Origin: Colias croceus
Lineage: Eukaryota; Arthropoda; Insecta; Lepidoptera; Pieridae
DNA length: 64,000 bases
Direction: 5' to 3'
Assembly (NCBI RefSeq): GCF_905220415.1
Contig: NC_059547.1
Span: 6,646,501 to 6,710,500, forward strand
The notes beneath the pieces were generated by a model that saw only the letters and a list, made by a program, of their open reading frames with translations, was not told the origin of the DNA and did no database searches. The position numbers and the translations under genes were made by a program. Of the stretch, positions 26,101 through 38,537 are shown piece after piece (position 1 is the stretch's first letter; each line of letters starts with the position of its first letter).

Positions 26101-29100
26101 CATCCGCCATTCTAATCACTCCACCCTCTATACGACCTCCAGCGGCGTATACGAGCGCTTCGAGCGAATTCACTTCCAAAATATCAGGTTGTATCGGAGC
26201 GCCGTACTGTGACACGTAACGCGCGGACAGCGCTGACAAAGCTATCGGGGAGAAATCTCTGAGGCGCTGCGCCATAACAGAACGTGCTAGTGGGGTGGCC
26301 AATCTCACACTGCGTTCTCCAGTTGATTCGCAGTAAACTGTCACCATCTCTGGTATTAATTCGAAGAGCTCCACCAATTTGACACAACCGTAGTGTGCGA
26401 CGCGCAACTGTCTTCCAAAATGTGCGTGGTAGGCGGGTACGAAACGTGAGAACTCCATGCGGAAATTAGGCGCGTGGCAGAGAAGTTCCACTGCTTGTGC
26501 TGCGAATTGAACGGTTCTGGCGCGTTCTTCGGCCGTCGGTGTTCTACGAGGAAGGGATATTGATCCATCTGAGCTGATGATAACGCTTCCAGGAAGCACT
26601 CTGTCCATCAGCTCTTCGAGCGTGCACACCCCGTAGTCGACGGGTGTGAACGGACGTCCGATCGTAGCTTGGTACAGTTGCGGTATGTCGTGAGCGTATA
26701 TTGTGCGACCCGGTTGAGCTTTGAGAACTTTCACAAGGTCCGAGGTCCAGCGGCGATTTTGTGCGGCAGCTGATATCGTAATCACGCGATACGAGCCCGA
26801 TCCGAGGACCTATAAAAATAAATTAGTTATAATAAACTAATACGAAGAAACTGTTATATATGTACATTTTTAAGTAATGTTATAAGTTTCAAAGTAACAA
26901 TTACCACGATAGTTTTGCTTAAAGCGGACAGTAAATCCGGCAGCTTAGTGAACCCATAGTCAGCAACGCGGCATTGGCGCCCAAAATGATGGTGAAATGC
27001 CGGAATTAACCTCATGGAAAGAAAAATAAAAATTATAATAAATTGTGAGATTGACAACAGAAATCAAATTTCCACCTATAAACCCATATTTGCTGTAATT
27101 TTTCTCAGCCAAACAATCACCTATTATTGTTAAAGGTCAATAACACACTATTGGTGTATACTAGCCTAATCCCCAAACATTATATTTTATCAATCATTTC
27201 CATTCATACTATCTAAACAATATCTAGTGATAAGGCCGCCCTCTGTGCTAGTTTAGCTATAAGTTTTAGTTTTATGTAATTTGTATAACTAGCATAGTAA
27301 AGTGTTATAAATAAAAATAAATAAATAATATACATACTTGCTAAACGGTATGGAGCACTTGGGCGCGGTGCGCAGCAGGTCGATGAGCTCGCGCTCGAAC
27401 AGCGCCAGCATCGGCTCCAGCGCCTGCGCCGTGCGCCCGCGCTCCCGCTCCCGCTCCGCGCTGCAGCGGGACACGTCGCCTGCCACACAAAGCACTTTAT
27501 TTTATTCATGGAAAATATTAAGACATACTTCATTGTGCATTGTCATCAGGAATCGAAATGAAATGAACATATAAACTTGTAAAGTGTTTATCGGCCTTAT
27601 TGCTTAGAAACAATCTCTTCCAGGCAATCATAAAAATAAAGGAAATGTACGAAAATGATAAAATGCACCTATTAGTTTGTTTCATATTTTTTGGACGTAT
27701 AAATCCATATAAATACACTCGTAAACGTTTACATTCGTCCCATTATCTGGAAGCCAAAAATTTTCGAAGGTTTTCTTCGTTCGGCTTCCACGTGTTAATT
27801 GCACAATTTATTTTTTATAGTAGCCATGTATTTCATAAAAAAAATATTTCAATCTGACCAATCAAACAAGTAAATAAATAATCAGGCGAATCAATTGATG
27901 AATTAAGAGAATTGACAATATACCTTAAACTTAAAAATTTGTGTTTATATTGATAATTATAATTGATTACAGTTTTGGGGAAGATGAAAATCAAGTAGAT
28001 ATATAACAATCCGAACAAGTAGATAGATATTGTATCTATTACATTTAATTAGACTTTGTTTCAACAAATAAATAAATTTCGAAACAAGCCTTGTTAACCG
28101 CGTATTTAACCCAATTAAATTAGAAACTCATTGTCATTACAATTGAAAACCGTTACATGGAACGGAATTCAAGTCTTATTCCATTAATTTTATTTACGTA
28201 ATATCCTAGACAAGAACACGGAATCCAACTTACTTGAAAAAATAAGACTAACATATTTAAAATAGCGTTTTCATAAACAGAATTTGTAATTATTTGTTAT
28301 TTATGATATAATAATTAATAACTGATATAATAATTTCTAACACACACAAAGAATTAATATAAATTTTTCAAATTCAAATTCGAATTCTTTATTTGTGTTA
28401 TTTATATACACATAATATGAAATTTAGAACTCACTATTATCAATGCAAGCGGGTGCCGAAGCCCAAGTGAGATGACGCGAAGGGCTATCCTTAACTTCCA
28501 CAGCAGTAATGCTACGCAACAATAGTTCCAAGGCAACTCCATTCCTTGCGTCGCACAGCAGCGGCGGGAACATTGCTTCGTAACACTCGACGAAACTAAA
28601 AACAAACAGAATGTGTTTATAAAATAATAAGAAAATCACTTTCTATTTTAAATAAAATAAATTCTTGTAGAAAGACCAATCTACGCTTATATATTATAAA
28701 GAGGATAACTTTGTTTGACTGTAATGAATAGGCTCATAAACTATTGGACCGATTTTGATGAAATTTGGCACAGACAATCTTTAGACCCTGAGAAAGAACA
28801 TAGGCTACTTTTTATTGCGAAATATGTACCACGGGCAAAGCCGGGGCGGACTGCTAGTGTCAAATACATGTATTTGAATGTGAATACCCTACATAATATG
28901 AAAAGGTTTTTTATTGTCAATAATATTTATTAATATGTTAAGTCTTACCTCAACAAAGGCAAGATTCCACCATGACTCTCCAACAACATCTGAGTATTCT
29001 TAGCCAGCACTGCTACTTCAATATACACCGGCTGCAAGATGCGGCTGCCATCATCGTGTCCCGTATTCATCACTGCATGGATGTGGCATTTCCACGGTGC

Positions 29101-32100
29101 CTCCTCCATTTCCGTACTAGTGACGGGCGTGAAATCCACCAATTGCACTACACGGCCGTATCCCTCGTGTATGATGACTGTATCTCTAACTTTGGCTATG
29201 TCCGAGGTGGTTAGGGCGCAGCAGTGGCGGCTTGCGTACGCGTCACGTAAACGTAGGAGCGGGAGCGTGTGGTTCGTTTGATCTAGGAGTATTGCGCGGA
29301 GTCTGGCTCTGAGCACATCTAGGTTGGGTGCTGGGGAGGGTCTCCCCAGGGACAGTTCGAGCCTGCGCCCCGCCCACTGGTTGTCGAGGCGCCGCTTGTG
29401 CACGCGCGCTATGGCGAGCCGCGCGTCGCCCTCCGAGCGCAGCACGACCGTGGCTTGCGGCCCGTCCCCAGCCGCCCATACTGACACGCGCACCACTGGC
29501 ACGTACTGATTGAACAGTTTTATTAACATCTCCTGTAATAAAGAAATAAGTTATGATTGTATTTTTGTAAAGCGCTATTAGAATAAGTTTTTTTTTTTTT
29601 TTTGTTTACATTTTCGTTTAAATTTAATAGCAAATATTTATAACAATATGAATATAATGTTAATGTCAAATCAATATAATGTGTGTGGTATCGTTCTTTA
29701 TAGTAAACTAGCTTTCCACCCGCGGCATCGCCCGCGTAGTCAAAGAAAATACCGCATAGTTCCCGTTCCCGTGGGATTTCCGGGATAAAACCTATCCTAT
29801 GTCCTTTCTCGGGAATCAAAATATCTCTATACCAAATTTCATGCAAATTGGTTCAGTAGTTAAGGCGTGGTTGAGTAACAGACAGACAGACAGACAGAGT
29901 TACTTTCGCATTTATAATATTAGTATGGATTAATCGCTGCAAAATCCACGAATATCGAAAATATTAAAGTCAACATTTTTATCATAATTCTTCATTATTT
30001 CCCCACCTGCAACACGACCGGCTCGTAGGGCGGCAGGTTGGCCACTGTGAGCTCCGCAGCGCACTCATCGCCCTCCGTGCTTTGCTCGCTGAAGCTGGCC
30101 GACGAGTTCCACGGCGACACCGCCCGGCTCGCGCTCAGCTCGCGGCGGCTGTCGTCGAAGCTGTTGCTCGACGAGCACGCGGAGCGGTCGAGCGACGCTG
30201 AACCTGGTAGAAAATGAAATATAACAATAAATTATAATTGAACGTAACATTTTTAAACTTCAGTGTCTTAATTAAAATAAAGTTACCAAAAAATCAGAGC
30301 ATGTTGGAGTTTAACTACCTACATGATTTTGCTTCTTATTTACAATTTCGACAAAGTAATCAACATCCCCTATTCTACTCACAGACCAGCTTTGCTAACT
30401 ACAGCTATATTGTCACGGCTTATGTAACATAATAACTAATATTATAAATGCGAAAGTTTATATGGATGTATGGATGTTTGTTACTCTCACGTAAAAACTA
30501 CTGAACCGATTACAATGAAATTTAGCACATATATAGAGGGTAACTTGGATTAACACATAGGATAGTTTTCATCCCGGAAATCCCACGGGAACGGGAACTA
30601 TGCAGGTTTTCTTTTGCAAACGCGGGCGAAGCCGCGGGCGGAAATCTAGTGTAACATAATAAGATAAATTATTCGAAAATAAACTAGCTTTAACTTTGAA
30701 GACAGACTTTCACTAGTAACAAGGATAAAGTCACGTTCACCACGTATCACGAATCTAAACTATTATAGCTTACCGTGCGTGCCCCTAATCTTCCTCGGCT
30801 TGGGCGCGGGCGGCGGGCAGAAGTCGAGCGGCGGCGGAGTCGGCGCCGGCAGCTGCTGCAGCGCCAGCGCCCACTCGCTCGCCGCTGTGCGCTCCGCCTC
30901 CATGCTCACTTGCGTGACCTGTTGGGGAGAACATAAAATATGTATATGTAAAAAGGTGAAAACATCAGACAAATAAATATTAAAATCTTATTTGTGACTC
31001 AATATTTCAAAATCAAACATAGTTAGGTATAAAATAAACATATCAAGTGTATAGTTATAATTTAGAAACATTATATAGGTAACTATATGATTAAAAGAAA
31101 TAGTCTTTTTAAAAATCGAAATGGCCTCTTAAAATATGACTCAATAACTACTTAAACGTATTTACTATTTATATCTATTTTAAATTCTAATAAATTACAA
31201 ATCGATTCATAGATCTGTAAAATTCAAACAAGTTCTATAAGTTAATTCATGTCTAATAAACAAACACGCAAACTACACATAACACACCTGCACGGGTGTG
31301 AACTGCGGGCGCGCGGGCTGCTGCGGCGCGGTGCTGTACCCCTCGTCGCTCGAGTACGCCGGCTGCAGCGCGCTGCGCACGTACCGCGTGCCGATCTTAC
31401 GCCCGAACACATCCTCGCCGTCCATGCGCTTTAGTGCTCTGTAAACGGATGAATATATATAGAAGGCAGTCTTCCACACTTGTATTATAAAGACGAAGAA
31501 ATGTTATTACTTCGAACGTACACATATTTTCCATTATCATAGTTAATATAATAGCAAAATATGTTTGTAAGAATACATAGGATAGACGCAGAAACATCTG
31601 ATCGGAATGGTATGAAAATTCAAAATTGATACTATAAAATATAAATATTATATAGTACGAAACTATAGGTATACTTATACAGTATTACTTATTTTTAATC
31701 TGGACAAAATATAGACTTTTTTATCCGAGTACGTTGTTGACTGTTGTATGTGTATAGTCTTCTATATTGTATATGTAGATGAAAGATTTTAATAATTAAT
31801 GTCCACTTGATTCAGGCCATTTATTGTACAACACATTAATTTATTTTAATTTCATTTATATCATGGACCTTTTCCCGGAAGGAGGCCGGATAATAACAAA
31901 ACAGCTACAAGCCTTACAAAAAGGAAAGTAAGAAATAAACTTTTTGAAGTTTAATTAACTGTAAATAAAAATAGAAACGTCATTGCATTTTGTTGAATTG
32001 AAATGAGTATTTATTTTTTTAATGGCATCAAATTGTCTGTTTTGATCAACTAATAAATCAGAAATATTGGTCTAAGAAAACGGAACAATAGAATATGTAC

Positions 32101-35100
32101 ATAGTAGTCATTCAATGAAATAGCAGATTCAACCAGATGACTGCGACATATACATAATATTATAAATTGGAAGAAGTTTTCAAATCTTTTTGTCTCCAAT
32201 GTCACTGAATAATTTTTAAACTAACCGATTGTTTTATCTGTTAAAAGGTCTGTACCTAGACGTGAAGAATAACGGTTACAGTGGGATTGACGTACCTAGT
32301 TAAATTATTATAGAATATGCTAAGATGTTATTACTAAAAATAAACGTGGTGTTATGTGTACATTGTACATACATGCTATAGTTGCAACAAAAGGAAGTGA
32401 CGACCGGTTCTTACACCCGGTAGTGACAACCGCGATAATAATACTTATAACAAATAATACGGAACTTGTATTAAAGAAGCTCTCCGTTCAAGTTCGTTTA
32501 ACATATTGTAGGTATGTCTCTTATTAGAAATCAATATTACACGAGGTTGATTGGCATCGATATCAAACATAGCATATAGGACTGTATTAAAAAGTATTAT
32601 TATACTAATATTGAGATTCAATTATCTATCGCATAACATATTATTATACACATAAATTCACATAAAATCGAATCATATCCAAAACTTAAATCGTTTTACT
32701 TGAGATGGTTTGGAAAAAAGAAAATAATGCTATTATTTTATTTTCTATTAGGTATTCTAATATTCAAAGAAACTAAATCATTGAAACAGCTTACAACACG
32801 TAGCAGGTTGTTTCTTATTTAAATAAAATATACAAGTAATTTACGCAACGTGGACTTTCGCTGACCGTTATCAGCTGATGACTCATCAATGAACCATATG
32901 ACTGTCAAACCACAATATGGTTACGTTAACCATTAAAATAATTATATTTTAATATAAATACATGTTATATACAATAAAACAGATAAAGATGTAATAACTG
33001 TTCAAATTTTGAAGGATTCGTAAAAATATAGTTAGATACTATTGTCTAATAAACAGCTATATTATAAATTTATCAAATAACATTTGTTTTAACATTATGT
33101 AGATAAGATTGGTTAATTCAAACAAAGGAAACCAAATTAGAATAAAATAAAATAAAGACAAAACAATTTCGCGTCGCCATTATCCATACCGTTTCCGATC
33201 TAAATAATTCGCAATACTCACCCGCTTAGCAGCATTTTGATTATAAACTACACTTCTTAACATTAATTGCTTTCTAAGCTACAATAATAAATATTAACTA
33301 TATTTTAAAATAAAATATATTAAAACTAAAACGATCTGTTCTTGCTTGTGCCCGGTATTGCAATGGCCGTTTGAAATGGGCACTGAATGAGCAAAAATTA
33401 AATAGAAGCAAAGAGGGTAAACCGAAAAACTTTTGTAACGGAATATAAAGTGACACACACAATAGAGCGATTTTTAAAACCGACGATAGATTTTGAGCTC
33501 AACAATTCATTTAAGGCAGAAATTAGTTTACATTTAATATTCAGGGAATTTAAATTTAGATAGGTAATGAAAAAAAAAAACAAAGATATTTGTTTATTAA
33601 CAAAAGTTGATTACTCGTAAGCACATTCGTGAATTTCAAGACTCGTCATTAAAAAGAAGTGCGTACTCGAATAAAGCGTAATGATGTATTTCATTTATTT
33701 ATCCTAAAAGTTTTATTTTATTTATTCTAGAAGTTTATTATTATATTGAATTATAATTTTATTATTGCCATATAAATTATTTGCATTGAAATTATACTAT
33801 TATGGTCACGCCTTTATATCACATAATATTTTTAGCTACCCTACATATTCTATTTCTAACCATCTCTTGCAATCAGCTGGCGGAAATACGTCATTCGCAA
33901 ATATTGATGTAGATTATATTGATATCTTACTCAGAATATCACTAAAGAATAAAGTACAAAAGAATAAATTTAAATAACTTAATATTATTTGTATTTAAGT
34001 ACGCTCTTTAAATACGAAATAAAACTTAAAGATAAAGTTATGATTGTTTTGTAAAAAAAGACACAATGTGTTCTAATTTAACTTCTAATCTATGTTTATC
34101 CCAAATTACATACAGATCTGATGATGATGATTAAGCTGTTTTGTCATAAAAGTATCAAACATACATCCATACAATTTTACAAACTTCGCGTTTTTAATAT
34201 GAATCTATACATATTATAATAAATCTGTAGAAGGGTCAATTCTGTACATTGAAAATATTGAAAAAATAACTAGCAGGGGGTGTTACTGGATCGATACCAA
34301 ACCCAAATATGTGATTAAAAAAATTTTTGTCTGTCTGTCTGTCTGTCTGTCTGTATGTGAAGGCATCACGTGAAAACTAACGGTTCGATTTCGATGAAAC
34401 TTGGTATAATTATACCTTATTATCCTGGGCGTAAAATAGGATACTTTTTATCCCGGAAAAATACGTAGAAAAAAAATAATCTTAATTTTTCAGTTTTATC
34501 CATAGATGTTGTTCCGTAGAACCGCGAACACACGTTGCGTATTATTATAGGCCTAGCCGTATTTGGGAATTGGGTCCAATAGATATTTATAAGATGTTAT
34601 TGTCAGAGGTACTCAAAATGGATAAATAAACCATCCACGCGAAGACCAACATCCGCGCGGACGGAGTCGCGGGCGGAAGCTAGTAGAAAATAAATTTTCA
34701 AATTAATGAAAATGCTAAAGATAAAGTGCAAACAGTTGCTTTATTTTAGTACTATTGTTACTTTTCCATTCATTTGTTGTAACTTGGATATGAATTTCTA
34801 ATGAGATTCGATTGTAATGAACTTAGGAGGTGAGTATGTTCTGTTTTTATTAAAGTCATTAAGGATTTTATAAATCCTTAAAAAAGAACAAATATAATTG
34901 TGATAAAAAATATAACTCAACCAAAGTCATATTATAACTATGTTGAGATAATAACCAAGACACAAAAGACTTATGATCTCCATATCTTCATTTAAAATCT
35001 CCATCAATTTCTAAAAGACAACTGCAATTGTAGCCGTTGCATGTCCTTAACAATTTTAACCTCATAATAATACTGTAATGTACATTGTACACTTTGTATG

Positions 35101-37070
35101 AAAGAACATTCTTACCTAGAAGCATGATCAGGTGTTGGGAACTTCATCATGGCCGTAGACGCTGTTACTCTAAGAACCTTCCCCCCGCAATTATCGGCAA
35201 GTCTTCGTAGCCTCCTGGATACTCTCTCCGGAGGCTGATCCACTGGCAAGTTCAGCACCTCCATTTCACAAGTTGGCGGTTCATCATCTTCAGTTTGGCT
35301 TATCTAAGTTTTTTATTAATATGTGTCATTAAACAATAAAATATAATCTATTTTTTAGGTTAATGATGATGAAAAAATAAATAAATGTTAATTATTATGT
35401 AAATATGGTAATGTTATAGCTATATATACTTAATGATTATTTAATTGTGATAAATAATATAATAGAAAATTAATAACGAGCACATAAAAAGTAAAATAAT
35501 ATACCTTTGGATTCCTTGGAAGGTGGGCCGTCAAGTCATTATAACAATAGTGGGATGAGGCACAGGCTATTAATGCTGATGAAGTATTCTGTTTATGCAC
35601 CAATATCACTTCCATATTTTTCCTAATGATCAGTACATATTGTCATTTAATTGAAATACATGAGGAAAAAGTACCATTGGTTTATTTTTCCCCTATACAA
35701 CAGAAATAAAAACAATGACATACTTCCAAATAATTAATTATTATTCCATGCATAGCAGATCAACTAGATAAGTTTTGAAATCATATTATGTAGAAGGATT
35801 TTTATGAATTTGAACATGATTTGAAGTGAGTGAAGGCAAGTTTTTTTTTTTACATAAAGTTATCAAAATTTCCTAATATCAAATTGTAAGTATTACAAAC
35901 TATTTCACAAATAATTTTGAAGATGTTAATAGTTGCATAAATATTGTATGAAGGCAAATGATAAATATAGAGTTCATTATGAGATGAATTGTTATGCAAT
36001 GAGGTTATAATTTTTAAATAATGTACACTAACTAACCTGTGTCTAAAATCGCTCAGGTCTGCAGCAAAATTAATATCTCCCGATATTAAAAGCAAAGATG
36101 CTGGTGCAGGATGCAACTCTCCAAATCTTCTCATGCATTGTCTTAGTTTTTCATCAGCTGCATTCTTTTGTGTTCCACACACATGTATTAAACTTACCTG
36201 AATACATAATTAAAACATGAATATACAGCAATATAACATAAGAACTAAATAATATATTTTTAACCAGTTCTAAATAATTTATAAATAAATTATTGTAAAT
36301 TATACTTCTCTTAAATGAAGTATTATAAAATAATAAAATATTATAAACATACTTGAGAATCATTGAGTTCTTGAAGTCTATGAACTGATTCCTTGCGCAC
36401 ATCACAGACAACAACAAAGTCAGCTTCCCGTCGTCCAACAAGAAACTTGGCTCGAATTGCTGCCACAACATCTATTGCTGAACAGCCACGGGGAACCTAT
36501 AAGAAATATTATTAATAATAAAGGGTAAAAAAACTGGTTCAATCATTTAAGTGCAAAAAAGCATGAAAACGTGGATTAATAGGATCTTTGTACCTGACAA
36601 TTTTCGATATCCCAAAATATTCCAACAGGTATATTATTTGTTGTTTTCTGTTTATGATGTCTGTACCGAGACCTCACTCTTGACCTTTCTACGGGCAAGA
36701 TCCCATCTTCACGAACACTGCTTATCTCATCTGACGATTCATCTTCTATATCTAAGGGAACAATGACAATCAATTCTTAAAAACAATAAAAAGATAAAAA
36801 AATATAGTACCTATCTATACAAAATAGCAGGAAGCAGGAAAGTAATATTGTCTTATTAAATAGTATGATAAGTCGCTAAAATAAAATTATTTTATAATTT
36901 TAAGCATATTATGTTCATTGCATAACGTTACCTGTAATCCATAATCGAGGTGGCAACGGTATTTTCATGCAAGGACTAGAAACATTACTGGCTAGACCTT
37001 GAGCTGAATGACTCCGATGGCTTGAAGTGCTTTTCGACCCCATTTCTGTATTATCTCGTACTAAACTCAT
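23137..37070 (-). CDS. MARF1: Meiosis regulator and mRNA stability factor 1 (limkain-b1)
   Basis: Seventeen exons join without a frame break to 1242 aa: 37070-36932, 36751-36594, 36496-36353, 36197-36037, 35622-35505, 35303-35116, 31438-31288, 30918-30774, 30203-30007, 29532-28949, 28595-28435, 27479-27338, 27010-26905, 26809-25783, 25553-25381, 23394-23298, 23174-23137. An N-terminal NYN endonuclease domain (about residues 86-240) begins PVGIFWDIENCQVPRGCSA and contains the acidic sites FWDIEN, CDVRKES and SGDINFAADL. An RRM follows (about 250-350, MEVLNLPVDQPPERV). A second RRM starts at about 452 (ELTVANLPPYEPV). A series of LOTUS/OST-HTH domains fills about 535-1160, for example VPAYHAHFGRQLRVAHYG and IPAFHHHFGRQCRVADYG. 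MARF1 represses and cleaves mRNAs in oocytes; in Drosophila it recruits CCR4-NOT. An upstream in-frame ATG at 37085 would add five residues. Exons 7-9, 12 and 15 are much more GC-rich than the rest. Confidence 0.96.
23511..24766. mobile_element. 1256-bp terminal-inverted-repeat element in MARF1 intron 15
   Basis: The left end GTTATGAGTATGGCCGCCAA ATATTGTAC (23511-23539) and the right end GTACAATTTTTGGCGGCCAT ACTCTTATAAC (24736-24766) are near-perfect inverted repeats of about 30 bp, flanked by TA on both sides. Internally, GTAACATACGTGA-like and TGGTATCATTCGTGA-like motifs recur. No transposase frame is visible, so it is non-autonomous. TA targets suggest a Tc1/mariner-related family. Confidence 0.65.
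24877..25236. repeat. Foldback repeat in MARF1 intron 15
   Basis: AGCCAATTTAATAGGCAACA TTTGACGTC (from about 24877) is the near-perfect inverse of GAACTGTCAAATGTTGCCTA TTAAAATGGCT (ending about 25236). The two arms enclose roughly 300 bp of AT-rich DNA with no coding potential. It looks like a small MITE; a target duplication was not clear. Confidence 0.6.
25237..25300. repeat. Perfect 24-bp inverted repeat with short loop
   Basis: TGTCATTAGTGTATAAATAA TGTA is followed after a 15-nt loop by its exact reverse complement TACATTATTTATACACTAAT GACA. It directly adjoins the foldback repeat at 24877-25236. Transcribed from either strand it would form a strong hairpin. It lies inside MARF1 intron 15. 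Confidence 0.8.
28690..28858 (-). repeat. Family C/E repeat copy in MARF1 intron 10
   Basis: The unit contains AGAGGATAACTTTGTTTGAC, CCGATTTTGATGAAATTTGG, ACCCTGAGAAAGAACATAGG and ends AAGCCGGGGCGGACTGCTAG, that is, the reverse complement of the CTAGCGGTCCGCCCCGGCTT end seen elsewhere. It has no coding capacity. Confidence 0.7.
29706..29930 (+). repeat. Family D repeat, copy 2, MARF1 intron 9
   Basis: It runs from ACTAGCTTTCCACCCGCGGC through CCCGTTCCCGTGGGATTTCC and GTAACAGACAGACAGACAGA to CATTTATAATATTAGTATGG. It carries the same modules as 18005-18216. Confidence 0.75.
30437..30650 (-). repeat. Family D repeat, copy 3, MARF1 intron 8
   Basis: Inverted copy: it starts CTAATATTATAAATGCGAAA and ends GGGCGAAGCCGCGGGCGGAA ATCTAGT, with ATCCCGGAAATCCCACGGGA in the middle. 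It is opposite in orientation to the copy 500 bp away at 29706-29930, so the two could pair in the MARF1 pre-mRNA across exon 9. Confidence 0.75.
34215..34684 (-). repeat. Family A repeat, longer copy, MARF1 intron 6
   Basis: This is the reverse complement of the 6603-6917 unit: AATAAATCTGTAGAAGGGTC at one end, CAGGGGGTGTTACTGGATCG, a (GTCT)n tract, then GGCGTAAAATAGGATACTTT, and GCGGACGGAGTCGCGGGCGG AAGCTAGT at the other end. About 150 bp (34490-34650) has no counterpart in the other copy, so it is either an insertion here or a deletion there. Confidence 0.75.
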
Positions 37071-38537
37071 TGTGCGTAGAAACATAATCGACCACGATTA
37101 CAAAAAATAGATATTTTTATTCATAGACTCGGGGACAAAATCGCCATCAAAAGTAGGCTACCGTTGATATGAAAATTAACTTACACACAACAAACATTAA
37201 AATAGTTAAGTACTTAAACCTATACAAAAATGCTTAAATCGTATGGATTTGCGTCTAATTTAAATCACAATTATTTACAAAATGTAAAAACAAATCAACA
37301 CTTTGCTACGCCATTTCTACATTTGTGCCACAGACTACGAAGTACGACTTAACGTAAATATAATTATTTATGCACAGATAAAATATAATATGTTTTTTTT
37401 CCTGTGCGCTTCTAAACCACTGCAGTCGCATAGAGTCGCATGAATAAATGCTTGAGACTATTGATGCAATCAAGATGCAATGCTATTTGAAGTGAAAGTT
37501 GAAACCACAGTTGAAACTTCTATAACGGGGTTGGAAAAAAAATTAGTGTAACATTTTTTCGTTACGCGTGACATTTTTCCATTACGCGCCATCTTTTTCT
37601 TATCCCTACCTCGCGTGATTTTACGTATTTCTGTAAAGTTGAATTTACTGTTCTGTGGTTGAATTGTATTTTTTTTCTGAAAAATAAGGTCATAAAGAGG
37701 TTTCACTTCTTACGTGTGTACACTGGTGTACACTAGTCTTACACTAGTAAGTACACGCACACATTTTTATTTTTAATAGAGATAAGCATTTCATTTCATC
37801 TTCCTTAATATTATACCGCAGCCACACTATGCTCCTCGTCCTGCTCGTCGTCCTGCTCATCGCGCTGCCGTTATTCGCCACATTGCCCTGGCCACACACT
37901 GCTCTACTCACGAGATTAATCACGACGCTCTTCAATTTCGCACTCGTATTGCCGGTCCTTTGACTCGCGCGCATAAGCTGACAAAATAGGGAGCAGTGAG
38001 CAGGACGATGAGCATGACGAGTGGAATGACGAGTAACGTGGCCACACTATGTCTCTGCCTACTTTCCTCGTTACTTCCTGCGGCATTAAGGCATTAAATA
38101 ATACAAAAACATGCAACGGACCAATATTTTTCATTAATTATATCCTTTAAATATCAATAGCGTAATTTATTTTTATTTTACACAGTTATTTTCTCTGAAT
38201 ACTCGTTAATTTGGTTCATTTATTTTATATTATCTTTGGTTGTCAGTGTAATGTAAGTAATGTCATCGATCATCGGACATCGGTCTGTTGTCCTGTCATT
38301 AGCAGTGAGCTTGCATTTAGCCCAAAATATTAAAATTTGCAACTAAAGTTAAATAACTCTGTTATTACACACATTCTTTCATTTAACTTAATTTTTTTCT
38401 TTCTGCAAAGGTTGTCCAGTAAGTAGCTTGTCAATTACTAATTATATCCAGTAATTCCTAATGGAAACAAATATGCATTTTCATTAACGTAGTAGGTACT
38501 GACTGAGTTTCTTTACATTTCAGTATAAACCTTCAAC
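37071..38537. promoter_or_regulatory. Divergent promoter region of MARF1 and PSMD12
   Basis: The start codons of MARF1 (37070, minus) and PSMD12 (38538, plus) are 1.47 kb apart and face away from each other, so this segment must hold both promoters. PSMD12 has a 5'-UTR intron: a GTAAGTAG donor at 38419 and a TTACATTTCAG acceptor ending at 38523, 14 nt before the ATG. Two repeats sit between the genes: a small inverted-repeat element at 37489-37709 and a GC-richer unit with CTCGTCCTGCTCGTCGTCCT-like tracts at 37820-38090. No TATA box can be assigned confidently. Confidence 0.6.
37489..37709. repeat. GAAGTGAAACTTC small inverted-repeat element, copy 1
   Basis: It shares GGGGTTGGAAAAAAAATTAG, CGTTACGCGTGACATTTTTC, ATTACGCGCCATCTTTTTCT and the flank TACGTGTGTACACT with copy 2 at 63624-63806. 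The left terminus here is disturbed (GAAGTGAAAGTTGAAACCAC precedes AACTTCTATAACGG), whereas copy 2 has perfect ends. It lies in the MARF1/PSMD12 promoter interval. Confidence 0.7.

Noticed and set aside
31863..31931. Short plus-strand exon-like frame starting ATGGACCTTTTCCCGGAAGG
   Set aside because: It lies inside a MARF1 intron, has no partner exon in frame, and is probably a retroelement scrap.
37828..37965. Hydrophobic signal-peptide-like small open frame (MLLVLLVVLLIALP...)
   Set aside because: It arises from the CTCGTCCTG-type repeat in the promoter interval; repeat-encoded Leu/Val runs are expected and there is no supporting gene structure.
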